Translations under genes and position numbers: made by a program | Shown: positions 6,960-16,309 of the stretch, in pieces | Position numbering within the stretch: the first letter of the stretch is position 1 | Layout of the letters: each line of letters opens with the position of its first letter | Source of the DNA: Aeromonas taiwanensis | GTDB lineage: Bacteria > Pseudomonadota > Gammaproteobacteria > Enterobacterales > Aeromonadaceae | DNA length: 64,000 bases | Reading direction: 5' to 3' | NCBI RefSeq assembly: GCF_000820165.1 | Contig: NZ_CDDD01000057.1 | Span: forward strand, 1-64,000 | Notes under the pieces: model-generated | Told to the model about the DNA's origin: nothing | Seen by the model: the letters and a program-made list of their open reading frames with translations, nothing else | Database searches by the model: none

Positions 6960-8642
6960 TTAGCTGTTTGGCTTGAGTGACAGCACGTGCAGCAGACGTT
7001 CCGGGGTGTCCGGGTGTACCTGCGGCTTGGCGACCGGGTTGTCGGCACTGAACCAGCCATTGAAGCGCTTGGTGCTGTATTCGTACCAGGTCGGGTTGTT
7101 GAACACCGGGATGATGGTCTGGTTGGCCCCGACACGCTCCTGGATGGCGAACATGATCTCCTTCTGCTTGGCGGCATCGGCGGTCTGGGTGAAGTCGTCG
7201 ATAAGCTTGTCGAGCTCGGGATCCTTGTAGCGGGGCGCCGCGAAGCGGTTGCCGCGCTCACCCATGTTGCGGGAGTGGAAGGCGGTCTCGAAGTACTTGT
7301 GGGGGTTGGCACCGGCGAAGTACCCCTGCAGGGCGACGTCGAAGTCACCGGTGATCAGGGACTCGGTCCAGACGGTGGCTTCCGGGGTGGCGGTCTTGGC
7401 ATTCAGGCCCAGGGCCTGCAGGCCTTCCACGCCAATCTGGACGGTGTTGACCCAGTCGGTCCAGCCGTTCGGTACCAGCACCTTGAACTCGATCTTCTTG
7501 CAGCTCGGGGTGTCGAGGAACTTGTCGCCGTCACAGTCCTTGTAGCCAGCTTCCTTCAGCAGGGCCTTGGCCCCTTCCAGGTCGAACTTGTTGTATTTGC
7601 CGTATTTCTTCTCGACTTCCGGGTTGTCCCAGGAGGCGAATGCCTTGCCCAGGCCCGACGGGTACTCGTTGACGGTCGGGTAGCCGTAGCCCGCGATGTC
7701 CACCATGGACTGACGGTCCATGGCCATGGAGAAGGCGCGGCGGAAGTTGATGTCGTTGAAGGCCTCGTTGTTGCCCGGGTTCTTGCTCTGGAAGTTGACG
7801 TTGAACGCCACTGTGCCGGAGGCGGGGAACCAGTATTTGTTGTTCTTGGGATCGTTGCCGACGTAGAGACGCTCGATGTCCGGCACGAAGGAACCGAACC
7901 AGTCCACGTCACCCTTCATCACGGCGGCCAGCACCTGATCGTTGGTGGCCATCTGCGGCATGCGCAGGCAGTCGATGGCGAGGTTGGCGTTGTCCCAGTA
8001 GTGCGGGTTACGGCACTGGGTATAGAGCTGGGCGGAGAAGTTGTCCACTTCGGTGAAGGGACCGGTCCCGACCGGCTTGTCGTTGGTGAAGGCAACCGGG
8101 TCTTTTACGGACTTCCACTGGTGCTCGGGCACGATGGGCACCAGTACGATGTCGTTCACCACGTTGGTGTTGACGGCGGCCAGATCGAACTTGACCTTGT
8201 ACTTGCCCAGCTTCTCGACATTCTTCACCTGGGTCCAGATAGAGCGCTCATCCAGCGCCTTGTTGGCCTTGACCAGGTTGAAGGAGAAGAGCACGTCATC
8301 GGCGTCGAAGCCTTCGCCGTCAGACCACTTGACCCCTTCACGGAGGTCGAAGGTGACGGATGTCAGATCATCGCTGAACGCGTAGTTGGTGGCCAGGCGA
8401 TAGACGGGTTTGCCACCCTGCATATCGTTGAAGATCACCAGGGGCTCATAGATGAAGTGACGGGTGGTGTGCAGCAGACCCGCCTGCAGGAAGGGGTTGA
8501 AGTTTTTGACCCATGCGGTTTCCTGCTGGGCAACCAGGGTCAGCACCGTCTTGTTGTCGGCGGCCATGGCAGCGCCGGTGGCACCGGCAAGCAGAGTCCC
8601 CAGCATGACCGAGGTAGCGATTTTGGATACTTTGGCAAGCAT
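6960..8642 (-). CDS. Periplasmic chitin-oligosaccharide-binding protein (SBP_bac_5 family)
   Basis: This 560-residue protein is the first gene of the uptake operon. A Sec signal peptide (residues 1-28, charged K3/K7, hydrophobic core, AMA-A cleavage site) is followed by an OppA/DppA-type binding fold with the family motif region LREGVKWSDGEGFDADDVLFS. In V. cholerae the equivalent VC0620 (CBP) binds (GlcNAc)n and also restrains the chitin sensor ChiS. The same dual role here is inference, as no chiS is in the window. AAGGA lies just before the ATG. Confidence 0.9.
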   Translation of the reverse strand: MLAKVSKIATSVMLGTLLAGATGAAMAADNKTVLTLVAQQETAWVKNFNPFLQAGLLHTTRHFIYEPLVIFNDMQGGKPVYRLATNYAFSDDLTSVTFDLREGVKWSDGEGFDADDVLFSFNLVKANKALDERSIWTQVKNVEKLGKYKVKFDLAAVNTNVVNDIVLVPIVPEHQWKSVKDPVAFTNDKPVGTGPFTEVDNFSAQLYTQCRNPHYWDNANLAIDCLRMPQMATNDQVLAAVMKGDVDWFGSFVPDIERLYVGNDPKNNKYWFPASGTVAFNVNFQSKNPGNNEAFNDINFRRAFSMAMDRQSMVDIAGYGYPTVNEYPSGLGKAFASWDNPEVEKKYGKYNKFDLEGAKALLKEAGYKDCDGDKFLDTPSCKKIEFKVLVPNGWTDWVNTVQIGVEGLQALGLNAKTATPEATVWTESLITGDFDVALQGYFAGANPHKYFETAFHSRNMGERGNRFAAPRYKDPELDKLIDDFTQTADAAKQKEIMFAIQERVGANQTIIPVFNNPTWYEYSTKRFNGWFSADNPVAKPQVHPDTPERLLHVLSLKPNS

Positions 8643-9186
8643 ATTTTTTCCTTTCTTATTGGTCTTCCATGGTTTTGGAATGGAGCACCGGATCCCATGC
8701 TTGGATACCGGCCCTCAATGTTGGTCAGGTTTTTCACCCTTGTAGTTGTGTCATCCAACGCCCTTAGAAAAGCAGAGTTAACAGGAAAACAACAACTCTT
8801 CATTTCGTCGATATCGTAAAAACTCGAGTGTTCTCGTCATTATCGTCAAAATGTATTTTTAATCCTTTTGAATTATACAGTTACATTAATTCTCACGAAG
8901 CACAAAGTGACCCTGAATGACGAGGCAAGGGCGATAATGTGAGGTGGATCGTGCACGTTTTTTATCCACATCCGGCGCTTTTTTTTGAGCAGGAAAGAAG
9001 GGATATCTGCGACCGGGCGGAACTGTGCGCTGGCTCACGGGTGGGAAGGGGGATGGCGAGCAGGGCCGACGGAAAGGTGCGGGGGCGGTGCGTGAAGAGG
9101 CATCACTGACAGGGAGGCGTTTTCCTGCCGGCAATAAAAAAGCCAGTCGGTGCGACCGACTGGCTTTGTGGGGCATGCTGTCGTGA
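8643..9186. other. Intergenic region: chitobiose operon leader and rimO terminator
   Basis: This 544-bp stretch has no convincing gene. The first 200 nt upstream of the binding-protein gene must hold the operon promoter on the minus strand, and an AT-rich block at about 8805-8885 is a candidate UP/regulatory zone. Short inverted motifs (TCAC...GTGA around 8892-8909 and TGTGA at 8939) look CRP-like but are too poor to call. The right end carries the rimO terminator. Confidence 0.5.
9138..9168 (-). terminator. Intrinsic terminator of rimO
   Basis: A stem AAGCCAGTCGG / CCGACTGGCTT with loop tgcga is followed on the minus strand by a run of six T. It begins about 20 nt after the rimO stop codon. 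Confidence 0.9.
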
Positions 9187-10515
9187 TTACGCGATCAGGC
9201 TGGCCCAGAGGTCGTACTCGTCGGCCTCGTCGATGCGAACCTTGACCATGTCGCCGGGCTTGAGGCCGGTTTCACCGTTCAGGTAGACCAGGCCGTCGAT
9301 CTCGGGGGCATCGGCGGCGGAGCGGCCGGTGGCTCCCTCTTCGTCCACCTCGTCGATCAGCACCAGCATCTCCTTGCCGACCTTGCGGGCGAGCTTGCGG
9401 ATGGAGACCTGCTGTTGCAGCTCCATGAAGCGCTGGAAACGCTCCTCCTGCACCTCGGCCGGCACCGGATCCGGCAGTTCGTTGGCCTTGGCACCCTCGA
9501 CCGGGCTGTACTTGAAGCAGCCGACCCGATCCAGTTCCGCCTTGTCGATGAAGTCCAGCAGCATCTGGAACTCTTCTTCGGTCTCGCCGGGGAAGCCGAC
9601 GATGAAGGTGGAGCGCAGGGTGATCTCGGGGCAGATCTCGCGCCACTTCTGGATGCGCTCCAGGGTGCGCTCGACGGAGCCGGGACGCTTCATCAACTTG
9701 AGGATGCGCGGGCTGGCGTGCTGCAGCGGGATGTCCAGGTAGGGGAGGATCTTGCCGTCGCGCATCAGCGGGATGACGTCATCCACGTGCGGGTACGGGT
9801 AGACGTAGTGCAGGCGCACCCACATGCCGAGCTTGGAGAGCTCCTCGCACAGGGCCACCATGCTGGTCTTGACCGGCATGCCGTCGTAGAAGCCGGTGCG
9901 GTGCTTGACGTCAACGCCGTAGGCGGAGGTGTCCTGGGAGATGACCAGGATCTCCTTCACGCCGGCCTCTTTCAGGCGCTTGGCTTCGGCCAGTACCTCG
10001 CCGATGGGGCGGCTCACCAGATCCCCGCGCATGGAGGGGATGATGCAGAAGGTGCAGCGGTGGTTGCAGCCTTCGGAAATCTTCAGATAGGCGTAGTGAC
10101 GGGGGGTCAGCTTGACGCCCTGGGCCGGCACCAGGCTGGTGAAGGGGTTGTGGGTCGGCTTCTCCACGTACTTGTGAACGTGGCCCAGCACCTCTTCATA
10201 GGCGTGGGGGCCGGTGATCTCGAGCACCTTGGGGTGGATCTCGCGGATCTGGTTCTCTTTGGCGCCAAGGCAGCCGGTGACGATCACCTTGCCGTTTTCG
10301 GCCAGGGCCTCGCCGATGGCTTCCAGGGACTCCTGCACCGCACTGTCGATGAAGCCGCAGGTGTTGACCACCACCAGCTCCGCATCGTCATAGCTGGGCA
10401 CCACGTCGTACCCTTCGGTACGCAGCTGGGTCAGGATGCGCTCGGAATCGACCAGGTTTTTGGGGCAACCCAAGGAGACGAATCCTACTTTGGGGGCCTG
10501 TTTTGTGTTGGACAT
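9187..10515 (-). CDS. rimO: Ribosomal protein S12 methylthiotransferase RimO
   Basis: The 442-residue radical-SAM enzyme adds a methylthio group to the beta-carbon of an aspartate in ribosomal protein S12. The N-terminal UPF0004 domain has the three auxiliary-cluster cysteines in SLGCPKN, NTCGFI and TGCLGA. The radical-SAM core has CNHRCTFC (about 147-154), and a C-terminal TRAM domain ends [18 protein letters not shown]. Length equals the family norm (about 440). It is a single-gene unit with its own terminator. Confidence 0.97.
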   Translation of the reverse strand: MSNTKQAPKVGFVSLGCPKNLVDSERILTQLRTEGYDVVPSYDDAELVVVNTCGFIDSAVQESLEAIGEALAENGKVIVTGCLGAKENQIREIHPKVLEITGPHAYEEVLGHVHKYVEKPTHNPFTSLVPAQGVKLTPRHYAYLKISEGCNHRCTFCIIPSMRGDLVSRPIGEVLAEAKRLKEAGVKEILVISQDTSAYGVDVKHRTGFYDGMPVKTSMVALCEELSKLGMWVRLHYVYPYPHVDDVIPLMRDGKILPYLDIPLQHASPRILKLMKRPGSVERTLERIQKWREICPEITLRSTFIVGFPGETEEEFQMLLDFIDKAELDRVGCFKYSPVEGAKANELPDPVPAEVQEERFQRFMELQQQVSIRKLARKVGKEMLVLIDEVDEEGATGRSAADAPEIDGLVYLNGETGLKPGDMVKVRIDEADEYDLWASLIA

Positions 10516-10813
10516 CGCTCAATCACTCTTAGGTGGCTCTTATTCAAGGGCGCGGATTTTACCGGAATGGCTAACCAAAAACTATACAACCGGCGTTGGT
10601 GGCCCGAACAATATTTACGGCGGGACAGGATGGCCCGGGGGCCGTGCCACGCCAAGGGGAATGGCGGGGCGGACCCCGACCAGCAGAGGGGAGAGGAGCG
10701 GCATCGCCCCGGCATACGTCACCGATTGACTCTTTTGCCTGCCGCGACCTTGACCGGGAGCCCTGCCAATCTGCTACTGTGACCTCGACCCATTGTGGAC
10801 GCTGGAGGAGAGA

Positions 10814-11590
10814 ATGAAGATTCGATTGACTGTGATTGCCGCGACCCTGGTGCTGGCATCGACCCCGGGCCACGCCGACTGGGCGAAGGTGAAGGAGGCT
10901 GCCTCGGAGCTCGGCACCGCGGTGAGCGACACCAGCAAGGAGGCGTGGAAGGACATCACCGATTTTTCCAAGCAGACCTGGGAGTCGGTGTCCAGCTGGG
11001 GGGCCGAAACCTACAGCAAGGCCGGCGCCTGGACGGCGGAGAGTGCGGCCACCGGCAAGGAGTGGCTCGACGCCGCGGACAAGAAGCTCGACACCATGCT
11101 CGAACCCAAGACTCCGGACGAGGCCAGAGCCGCGCTCGATACCATGGCCGATACCGCCCTGGTTCGGCTGTTCAACGAGCAGCCCTCCGCCAAGTTGCTG
11201 TTTGACCAGGCTTATGGCTATGCGGTCTTCGATTCTCGCAAGTTCTCCCTGATGATCCACACCAATCAGGGCTCCGGGGTGGCCGTCAACCGCACGACCG
11301 GCAAGCACACCTATATGAAGATGTTCGGTGCCGGCCTCGCGGCCGGGCTCGGCGGCAAGTTCTATCAGCAGGTGATCCTGTTTGAGGACCAGGCCCGCTT
11401 TGATGCCTTCGTCAACAAGGGCTGGGAAGCCACCTCCGAAGTGGGGGCCGTGGCTGGCAAGGAGAGCGCCGAGCTCACCGCCAAGTACAATGGCGGCATG
11501 GCCATCTACCAGATTGGCGAGAAGGGGCTGTTGCTGGACGCCAATATTTCGGGTTCCAAGTACTGGCTGGACGGGGATCTGAACCCGTGA
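10814..11590 (+). CDS. Exported SYLF-domain (YSC84/DUF-like) protein
   Basis: The protein has 258 residues. The ATG at 10814 has a strong GGAGGAG upstream, and a Sec signal peptide (residues 1-20, KIRLTVIAATLVLAS, cleavage at GHA-D) targets it to the periplasm. After an amphipathic helical region rich in W, K and S (about 20-90) comes a domain with YGYAVFDSRKFSLMIHTNQGSGVA and GAGLAAGLGGKFYQQVILF, resembling SYLF/YSC84 lipid-binding domains. The cellular role of bacterial SYLF proteins is unclear; envelope or lipid association is inference. It stands alone, followed by a terminator. Confidence 0.65.
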   Translation: MKIRLTVIAATLVLASTPGHADWAKVKEAASELGTAVSDTSKEAWKDITDFSKQTWESVSSWGAETYSKAGAWTAESAATGKEWLDAADKKLDTMLEPKTPDEARAALDTMADTALVRLFNEQPSAKLLFDQAYGYAVFDSRKFSLMIHTNQGSGVAVNRTTGKHTYMKMFGAGLAAGLGGKFYQQVILFEDQARFDAFVNKGWEATSEVGAVAGKESAELTAKYNGGMAIYQIGEKGLLLDANISGSKYWLDGDLNP

Positions 11591-11669
11591 TCGTACAGGC
11601 CTTGAGCAGCCGCCGGTTTTTCTTCGAACAGGGTGCGTTGCCGTCTGTTTAAATGGCGTGAATTGCAGT

Positions 11670-11696
11670 AAAAAGAGGGCCTTCGGCCCTCTTTTT
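11670..11696 (+). terminator. Intrinsic terminator after the SYLF gene
   Basis: A GAGGGCC/GGCCCTC stem with a tight ttc(g) loop is flanked by A5 on the left and T5 on the right, so it can work in both directions. It lies 80 nt after the SYLF stop. Confidence 0.9.
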
Positions 11697-11738
11697 CATG
11701 GGCGCAACCAGGTTCGTCAGCAGGACAAGGAAATGGGT

Positions 11739-12125
11739 ATGACACAAGCATCAGCACAGGACGGGGCGGACGCAGTCCAGAGCAGGGAGTGGGACAAGCA
11801 GAGCATTTTTCTGCGTCTGCAGGAGGGGATCCCCACGGCCTTCTGGGTCTGGGGGGATCAGATCTCCCCGCTCGAGCCCGACGAGGGGTCGACATACCGG
11901 GGCCACTTCGGCTGGGGGCGTGCCGACGAGGCGACCATGGCGCTGGCACAGGCCATCGTCACCCGGCTGGTGGCGGTGGGGCTGGTTCCTCCCGAGCTGG
12001 CGGTGAGCCGTGCGGGCTATCTGCATGACGAGGTGCTGGTCAAGCTGCCCGCCGGGGAGCACTACGATCTGCACCTCAGCTATCTCAGACTGCTGCTGGG
12101 GGAAGGGGCCGTGCCGCGCCCCTGA
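11739..12125 (+). CDS. Uncharacterised small acidic cytoplasmic protein
   Basis: I do not recognise this 128-residue protein. It begins MTQASAQDGADAVQ, has no signal peptide or membrane segment, and contains a tryptophan/aromatic-rich stretch (TAFWVWGDQI, YRGHFGWGRADE) followed by a helical part and a GEHYDLHLSYLRLLLGE end. The ATG at 11739 has AAGGA 7 nt upstream; another ATG 6 nt earlier is too close to it. GC and codon pattern match the neighbours. It lies between a terminator and the flagellar cluster, so a flagellar role is not implied. Confidence 0.6.
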   Translation: MTQASAQDGADAVQSREWDKQSIFLRLQEGIPTAFWVWGDQISPLEPDEGSTYRGHFGWGRADEATMALAQAIVTRLVAVGLVPPELAVSRAGYLHDEVLVKLPAGEHYDLHLSYLRLLLGEGAVPRP

Positions 12126-12159
12126 GTGACCAGTTCGTCCTCTTCCCTGCGATCACCCT

Positions 12160-12184
12160 GTGCCCCGATGTGAGGGCACTTTTC
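12160..12184 (+). terminator. Probable terminator upstream of the flagellar cluster
   Basis: A GTGCCC / GGGCAC stem with an 8-nt loop is followed by TTTT. It lies 34 nt after the small unknown gene and immediately before the fliE promoter, insulating the flagellar operon. Confidence 0.6.
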
Positions 12185-12190
12185 CCTAAT

Positions 12191-12205
12191 TGGCACTCTT
12201 ATTGC
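12191..12205 (+). promoter_or_regulatory. Sigma-54 (RpoN) promoter of the fliE operon
   Basis: TGGCAC-N5-TTGC matches the -24/-12 consensus exactly, with 10 nt between GG and GC. It is 42 nt upstream of fliE. By analogy with Vibrio and Aeromonas polar flagella it would be activated by an FlrC-type enhancer-binding protein. Confidence 0.9.
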
Positions 12206-12246
12206 TTGGGGAGTGTCAGTGTCAATGATTTGTCTGGGAAGGGAAG

Positions 12247-12564
12247 ATGGAAATAAGCGCAAGCAGCCTGATGCAAGAGATGCAGGCTCTCAGGGTCGAA
12301 GCCGGTGCCACGCCGCTGACCCAACCCGGTCGCCAGGTCAGCTCCGACTTTGGCCAGATGTTGCAGCAGGCCCTCGACAACGTCAACGAACTGCAGGGCG
12401 CCGCCAACGATCTGCGCACCCGGTTCGATCTGGGTGACAAGTCGGTGGACCTCTCCGAGGTGATGATCGCCGGGCAGAAATCCTCCATCGCCTTCGAGGC
12501 GACGGTGCAGGTGCGCAACAAGATGGTCGATGCCTACAAGACCATCATGAACATGCCGGTCTGA
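12247..12564 (+). CDS. fliE: Flagellar hook-basal body complex protein FliE
   Basis: This 105-residue protein joins the MS ring to the rod and is an early export substrate of the flagellar type III system. The conserved C-terminal half is visible: SVDLSEVMIAGQKSSIAFEATVQVRNKMVDAYKTIMNM split by the family into two helices, ending at the usual MNMPV. Length is typical. It is the first gene behind the sigma-54 promoter, with GGGAAGGGAAG just upstream of the ATG. Confidence 0.97.
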   Translation: MEISASSLMQEMQALRVEAGATPLTQPGRQVSSDFGQMLQQALDNVNELQGAANDLRTRFDLGDKSVDLSEVMIAGQKSSIAFEATVQVRNKMVDAYKTIMNMPV

Positions 12565-12619
12565 CCCAGGCTCATGGCGACCGAGCATCATGACGATGTC
12601 AGCAACAAGGACATAAACC

Positions 12620-14323
12620 GTGGCAACTGATCAAAACGGCGATCTGCTGATGAACAACGAGGGGGGCGCCGCCCTCGACGAGCAAGAGCAGAAGAGCTCG
12701 GCGCTGGGCTTCCTGTCCAACACCGATGTGCTGCGCCAGATCACCCTGATCCTGGGGTTGACCATCTGCCTCGCCATCGCCGTCTTCATCCTCTTGTGGG
12801 GCAAGGAGCCGGAGATGCGTCCCCTCGGCACCTTCAACACCCAGGAGCTGGTCTCCACCCTGGATTACCTCGATCAGCAGAAGATCCCCTACCAGGTGGA
12901 TGGCAAGAGCGTGCTGGTCAGCGCCGAGAACTATGCGGATATCCGTCTGCGCCTGACCCGTGCCGGTCTGGCCAGCAGCAGTGACGCCAGCAACGACGGC
13001 GAGGCCATCCTGCTCAAGGACTCCAGCTTCGGCGTGAGCCAGCGCATGGAGAGCGAGCGCCTCAAACTGAGCCGCGAGCGCCAGCTGGCGAGCGCCATCG
13101 AGCAGTTCCAGAATGTGGCCAAGGCCCAGGTGCTGCTGGCCATTCCCAAAGACAACGTGTTCGCCCGCAACGAGCGCAAACCGAGCGCCACCGTGGTGCT
13201 GAGCCTCAAGGGCACCGCCCTCGGCCAGGGGGAGGTGGACTCCATCGTCGACATGGTGGCCTCCGCCGTCCATGGCCTGGAGCCGACCCGCGTCACCGTG
13301 ACCGATCAGAACGGTCGCCTGCTCAACTCCGGCTCCCAGGATCCCCTCTCTGCCCAGACTCGCAAGGAGTTTGCGATGCAGCAGAAGCAGGAGCTGGAAT
13401 ACAAACAAAAAATTGACGCCATCCTGATCCCGGTGCTCGGGGCCGACAACTATACCGCCGAGGTGGATCTCTCCCTCGACTTCTCCCAGCAGGAGCAGAC
13501 CCGCAAGACCTACAACCCGGACCTGCCGGCCGTGCGCTCCGAGATGACGGTGGAAGAGAACAGCGCCAACGGCAGCAATGGCGGCGTGCCTGGCGCGCTC
13601 TCCAACCAGCCTCCTGCCGCCTCCAACATTCCCGAGCAGGCCGCTGGCGGGGAGGGGGGAACCGCCTCTTCCGGCCGCTCCCGCAAGGAGGCGACCCGCA
13701 ACTTCGAACTGGACACTACCGTCAGCCATATCCGGCGCCAGCAGGGCGGCATTCGCCGCATGACGGTGTCGGTGGCGGTGGACTACAAGGCGGTGCCCGG
13801 CGCCGACGGCGCCGTGACCCGTGAGGCCCGCAGCCAGGCCGAGCTCGACACCCTGCGCCGTCTGCTGAGCGGTGGTCTCGGGTTTGACGTGACCCGGGGG
13901 GACACCCTGGAGGTGGTCGCCATCCCGTTCAACCGCCCCGAGCTGGAGACCGTGGCCGACATTCCCGTCTACGAGCAGCCCTGGTTCTGGCGTGCGGTGC
14001 GCATCGCCGCCTCCGTGCTGGTCATCATCGTGCTCATCGTCACCGTGGTGCGCCCCATGCTCAAGCGCCTGCTCTACCCGGATGCCAAGCCGGAAGGGGA
14101 GCTGGACTTCGACAACCACACCGTGCTGGGTGGCGACGACGAGCTGAGCCTGCTGGCTGCCCAGGCCGAGGCCGAGCCGGTGTTCGGTCTGCGGGATGGC
14201 CAGCTCAAGCTGCCGGATCTGCACCGTGACGAGGATCTGCTGAAGGCCGTGCGCGCCCTGGTAGCGAATGAACCTGACCTGGCCGCCCAGGTCATCAAAG
14301 AGTGGGTAACCAAAGATGCCTGA
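12620..14323 (+). CDS. fliF: Flagellar MS-ring protein FliF
   Basis: The 567-residue protein forms the inner-membrane MS ring that anchors rotor and export gate. The first transmembrane segment is at about 40-60 and the second at about 456-480. Between them lie the YscJ-like ring-building domains (EGLAR-type region KIPYQVDGKSVLVSAENY) and a low-complexity GS/NG-rich insert near 315-350. The C-terminal cytoplasmic tail (about 485-567) binds FliG. The start is GTG with AAGGA 8 nt upstream. The 3' end overlaps fliG by 8 nt. Confidence 0.97.
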   Translation: MATDQNGDLLMNNEGGAALDEQEQKSSALGFLSNTDVLRQITLILGLTICLAIAVFILLWGKEPEMRPLGTFNTQELVSTLDYLDQQKIPYQVDGKSVLVSAENYADIRLRLTRAGLASSSDASNDGEAILLKDSSFGVSQRMESERLKLSRERQLASAIEQFQNVAKAQVLLAIPKDNVFARNERKPSATVVLSLKGTALGQGEVDSIVDMVASAVHGLEPTRVTVTDQNGRLLNSGSQDPLSAQTRKEFAMQQKQELEYKQKIDAILIPVLGADNYTAEVDLSLDFSQQEQTRKTYNPDLPAVRSEMTVEENSANGSNGGVPGALSNQPPAASNIPEQAAGGEGGTASSGRSRKEATRNFELDTTVSHIRRQQGGIRRMTVSVAVDYKAVPGADGAVTREARSQAELDTLRRLLSGGLGFDVTRGDTLEVVAIPFNRPELETVADIPVYEQPWFWRAVRIAASVLVIIVLIVTVVRPMLKRLLYPDAKPEGELDFDNHTVLGGDDELSLLAAQAEAEPVFGLRDGQLKLPDLHRDEDLLKAVRALVANEPDLAAQVIKEWVTKDA

Positions 14324-15377
14324 AGAGAATAAAAGCCAGGTCACCGGCAACGACATCACCGAAAGCCAGCGCCTGATCCTGGACCAGATGGGTGGCATGG
14401 AGATGGCGGCGGTGCTGATGCTGAGCCTCAACGAGGAGGATGCCGCCCAGATCTTTCGCCACCTGGAGCCCAAGCAGGTGCAGCGGCTCGGCATGTCCAT
14501 GGCCTCGATGTCGGATTTCAGTCACGACCGGGTGGCGGCGGTGCATCGTCAATTTATCGACGACATCCAGAAGTACACCAACATCGGCATCGGCAGCGAA
14601 GACTTCGTGCGCAAGGCCCTGGTGGCGGCGCTCGGGGAGGACAAGGCCAGCAACCTGGTGGATCAGATCATCCTGGGGTCAGGTGCCCGCGGCCTCGACT
14701 CCCTCAAGTGGATGGATGCGCGCCAGGTGGCCAGCATCATCCAGAACGAGCACCCGCAGATCCAGACCATCGTCCTCTCCTACCTGGAGCCGGAGCAGTC
14801 TGCCGAGATCCTGAGCCAGTTCCCGGAGCAGGTTCGCCTGGATCTGGTGATGCGTATCGCGAACCTCGAAGAGGTGCAACCGGCGGCGCTGCAGGAGCTC
14901 AACGACATCATGGAGAAACAGTTCGCCGGTGCGGCCGGTGCCCAGGCCGCGAAGATGGGGGGCCTCAAGGCCGCCGCCAACATCATGAACTACCTGGACA
15001 CCAACATCGAAGGCCAGCTGATGGACTCCATCCGCGAGTCGGACGAGGAGATGAGCCAGCAGATCCAGGATCTGATGTTCGTGTTCGAGAACCTCATCGA
15101 CGTGGACGACCGTGGCATCCAGACCCTGCTGCGGGAAGTGCCCGGCGATCTGCTGCAGCGCGCCCTCAAGGGCTCGGACGACCAGATGCGGGAAAAAGTC
15201 TTCAAGAACATGTCCAAGCGGGCCGCCGAGATGCTGGCGGACGATCTGGAGGCCATGGGCCCGATCCGGGTCTCCGAAGTGGAAGCCGCCCAGAAGGAGA
15301 TCCTCTCCACCGCGCGCCGTCTGGCGGATGCGGGCGAGATCATGCTGGGTTCCGGCGGTGGCGAAGAGTTCCTCTAA
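14316..15377 (+). CDS. fliG: Flagellar motor switch protein FliG
   Basis: The 353-residue rotor protein couples the stator to FliM/FliN. The EHPQ motif (NEHPQIQTIVL, about 145) of the middle domain and the C-terminal charged torque helix (DDRGIQTLLREVPGDLLQRALKG region) are visible. The N-terminal 24 residues (ENKSQVTGNDITES) form a short polar extension typical of polar-flagellum FliG, before the QMGGMEMAAVLMLSL FliF-binding domain. It overlaps fliF, which indicates coupled synthesis. Confidence 0.97.
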   Translation: MPEENKSQVTGNDITESQRLILDQMGGMEMAAVLMLSLNEEDAAQIFRHLEPKQVQRLGMSMASMSDFSHDRVAAVHRQFIDDIQKYTNIGIGSEDFVRKALVAALGEDKASNLVDQIILGSGARGLDSLKWMDARQVASIIQNEHPQIQTIVLSYLEPEQSAEILSQFPEQVRLDLVMRIANLEEVQPAALQELNDIMEKQFAGAAGAQAAKMGGLKAAANIMNYLDTNIEGQLMDSIRESDEEMSQQIQDLMFVFENLIDVDDRGIQTLLREVPGDLLQRALKGSDDQMREKVFKNMSKRAAEMLADDLEAMGPIRVSEVEAAQKEILSTARRLADAGEIMLGSGGGEEFL

Positions 15378-15446
15378 GCCCAGGGCCATAAATGTGCGAT
15401 GATACCGGCCCCTGCATCCGGCTCTCGATAGGAGTGTCTTCAGCCC

Positions 15447-16250
15447 ATGAATAACAAGAACAACAAGCTGCGCGGTTATCTCAGACCCGAGGATGACGAG
15501 GCCAGGGTCGAGGCCTGGGGCTGGCCCGAGATGGAGACCGAGAGCGAGATCGAGAGCAATGCCCTGGGGCTCTCCCCCGACTGGTATCGCCAGGAGCAGG
15601 TGCAAGAGGCGCCGCCGGAGGAGCCGGTGGAAGAGCCCGCCCCCAGCATCACCGCCGAGGAGCTGGAGGCAATCCGCCAGGCCGCCTGGGAGGAGGGGAT
15701 GCGCGAGGGGCGCGAAGCCGGCTTCGCCAAGGGGCTCGAGGAGGGCAAGCTGGAAGGCTTGCAACAGGGCCATCAGGCGGGCCTGGAGCAGGGCCGGGAA
15801 GAGGGGCTCGCCATGGGCCGCGACCAGGTGGAGCAGGAGGTGGCCCGCTGGCAAGCACTCGCCTCCCGCCTCGCCACACCGCTCAGCGAGCTGGATGACG
15901 CGGTGGAGCAGCAGCTCATCACCCTGGTGCAGCAGCTCGCCCGTGCCCTTATCCGCCACGAGGCCGAGACCTCGCCCCGGTTGCTGCTTGAAGCGCTCAA
16001 GCAGGGGCTGGCCCTGCTGCCTGCCGCCGAGCAGGGGGTCACCCTGATGCTGCACCCGGAGGATCTGGCCCGGATTGAGGAGGCCTTTGGCGCCGAAGAG
16101 TGCGCCAAGAGGCACTGGCGGCTGCAGAGCGATCCCACCCTCTCCCCCGGGGATCTGCAACTCGCCACCGAACTTTCCAGCATCGATCTCGTCCTCTCCG
16201 GGCGCATCGATCAACTGCTGCGCAATTTCTTGCGCGACAACGCGAGCTGA
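15447..16250 (+). CDS. fliH: Flagellar export ATPase regulator FliH
   Basis: The 267-residue protein binds and restrains FliI and delivers substrates to the export gate. A proline/glutamate-rich N-terminus (VQEAPPEEPVEEPAP) leads into a glycine-repeat coiled coil (GMREGREAGFAKGLEEGKLEGL and onward, about 90-130) made of GxxxG steps, which is diagnostic for FliH. The C-terminal domain resembles V-type ATPase subunit E. Confidence 0.95.
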   Translation: MNNKNNKLRGYLRPEDDEARVEAWGWPEMETESEIESNALGLSPDWYRQEQVQEAPPEEPVEEPAPSITAEELEAIRQAAWEEGMREGREAGFAKGLEEGKLEGLQQGHQAGLEQGREEGLAMGRDQVEQEVARWQALASRLATPLSELDDAVEQQLITLVQQLARALIRHEAETSPRLLLEALKQGLALLPAAEQGVTLMLHPEDLARIEEAFGAEECAKRHWRLQSDPTLSPGDLQLATELSSIDLVLSGRIDQLLRNFLRDNAS

Positions 16251-16309
16251 GCCGTGACCTGGTGTTTTAACCCGCACGGCCTCTCCCCATCTCGCCCTTC
16301 GGAGGCAAC

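Noticed and set aside
8892-8956. CRP-like half-sites (TCAC...GTGA, TGTGA) upstream of the chitobiose operon
   Set aside because: Spacing and second half-sites do not fit TGTGA-N6-TCACA, although catabolite control is plausible biologically.
8886-9176. Minus-strand 96-codon frame between the chitobiose operon and rimO
   Set aside because: Its 5' part contains the rimO terminator hairpin, the composition is S/R/P-rich, there is no ribosome-binding site and no similarity.
12599-14500. Very long open frame on the minus strand opposite fliF, with similar ones opposite fliG-fliH, flhA and cheA
   Set aside because: High GC at third codon positions keeps the antisense frame open. The translations are low-complexity H/G/Q/L-rich and unlike known proteins, while the sense genes are certain.
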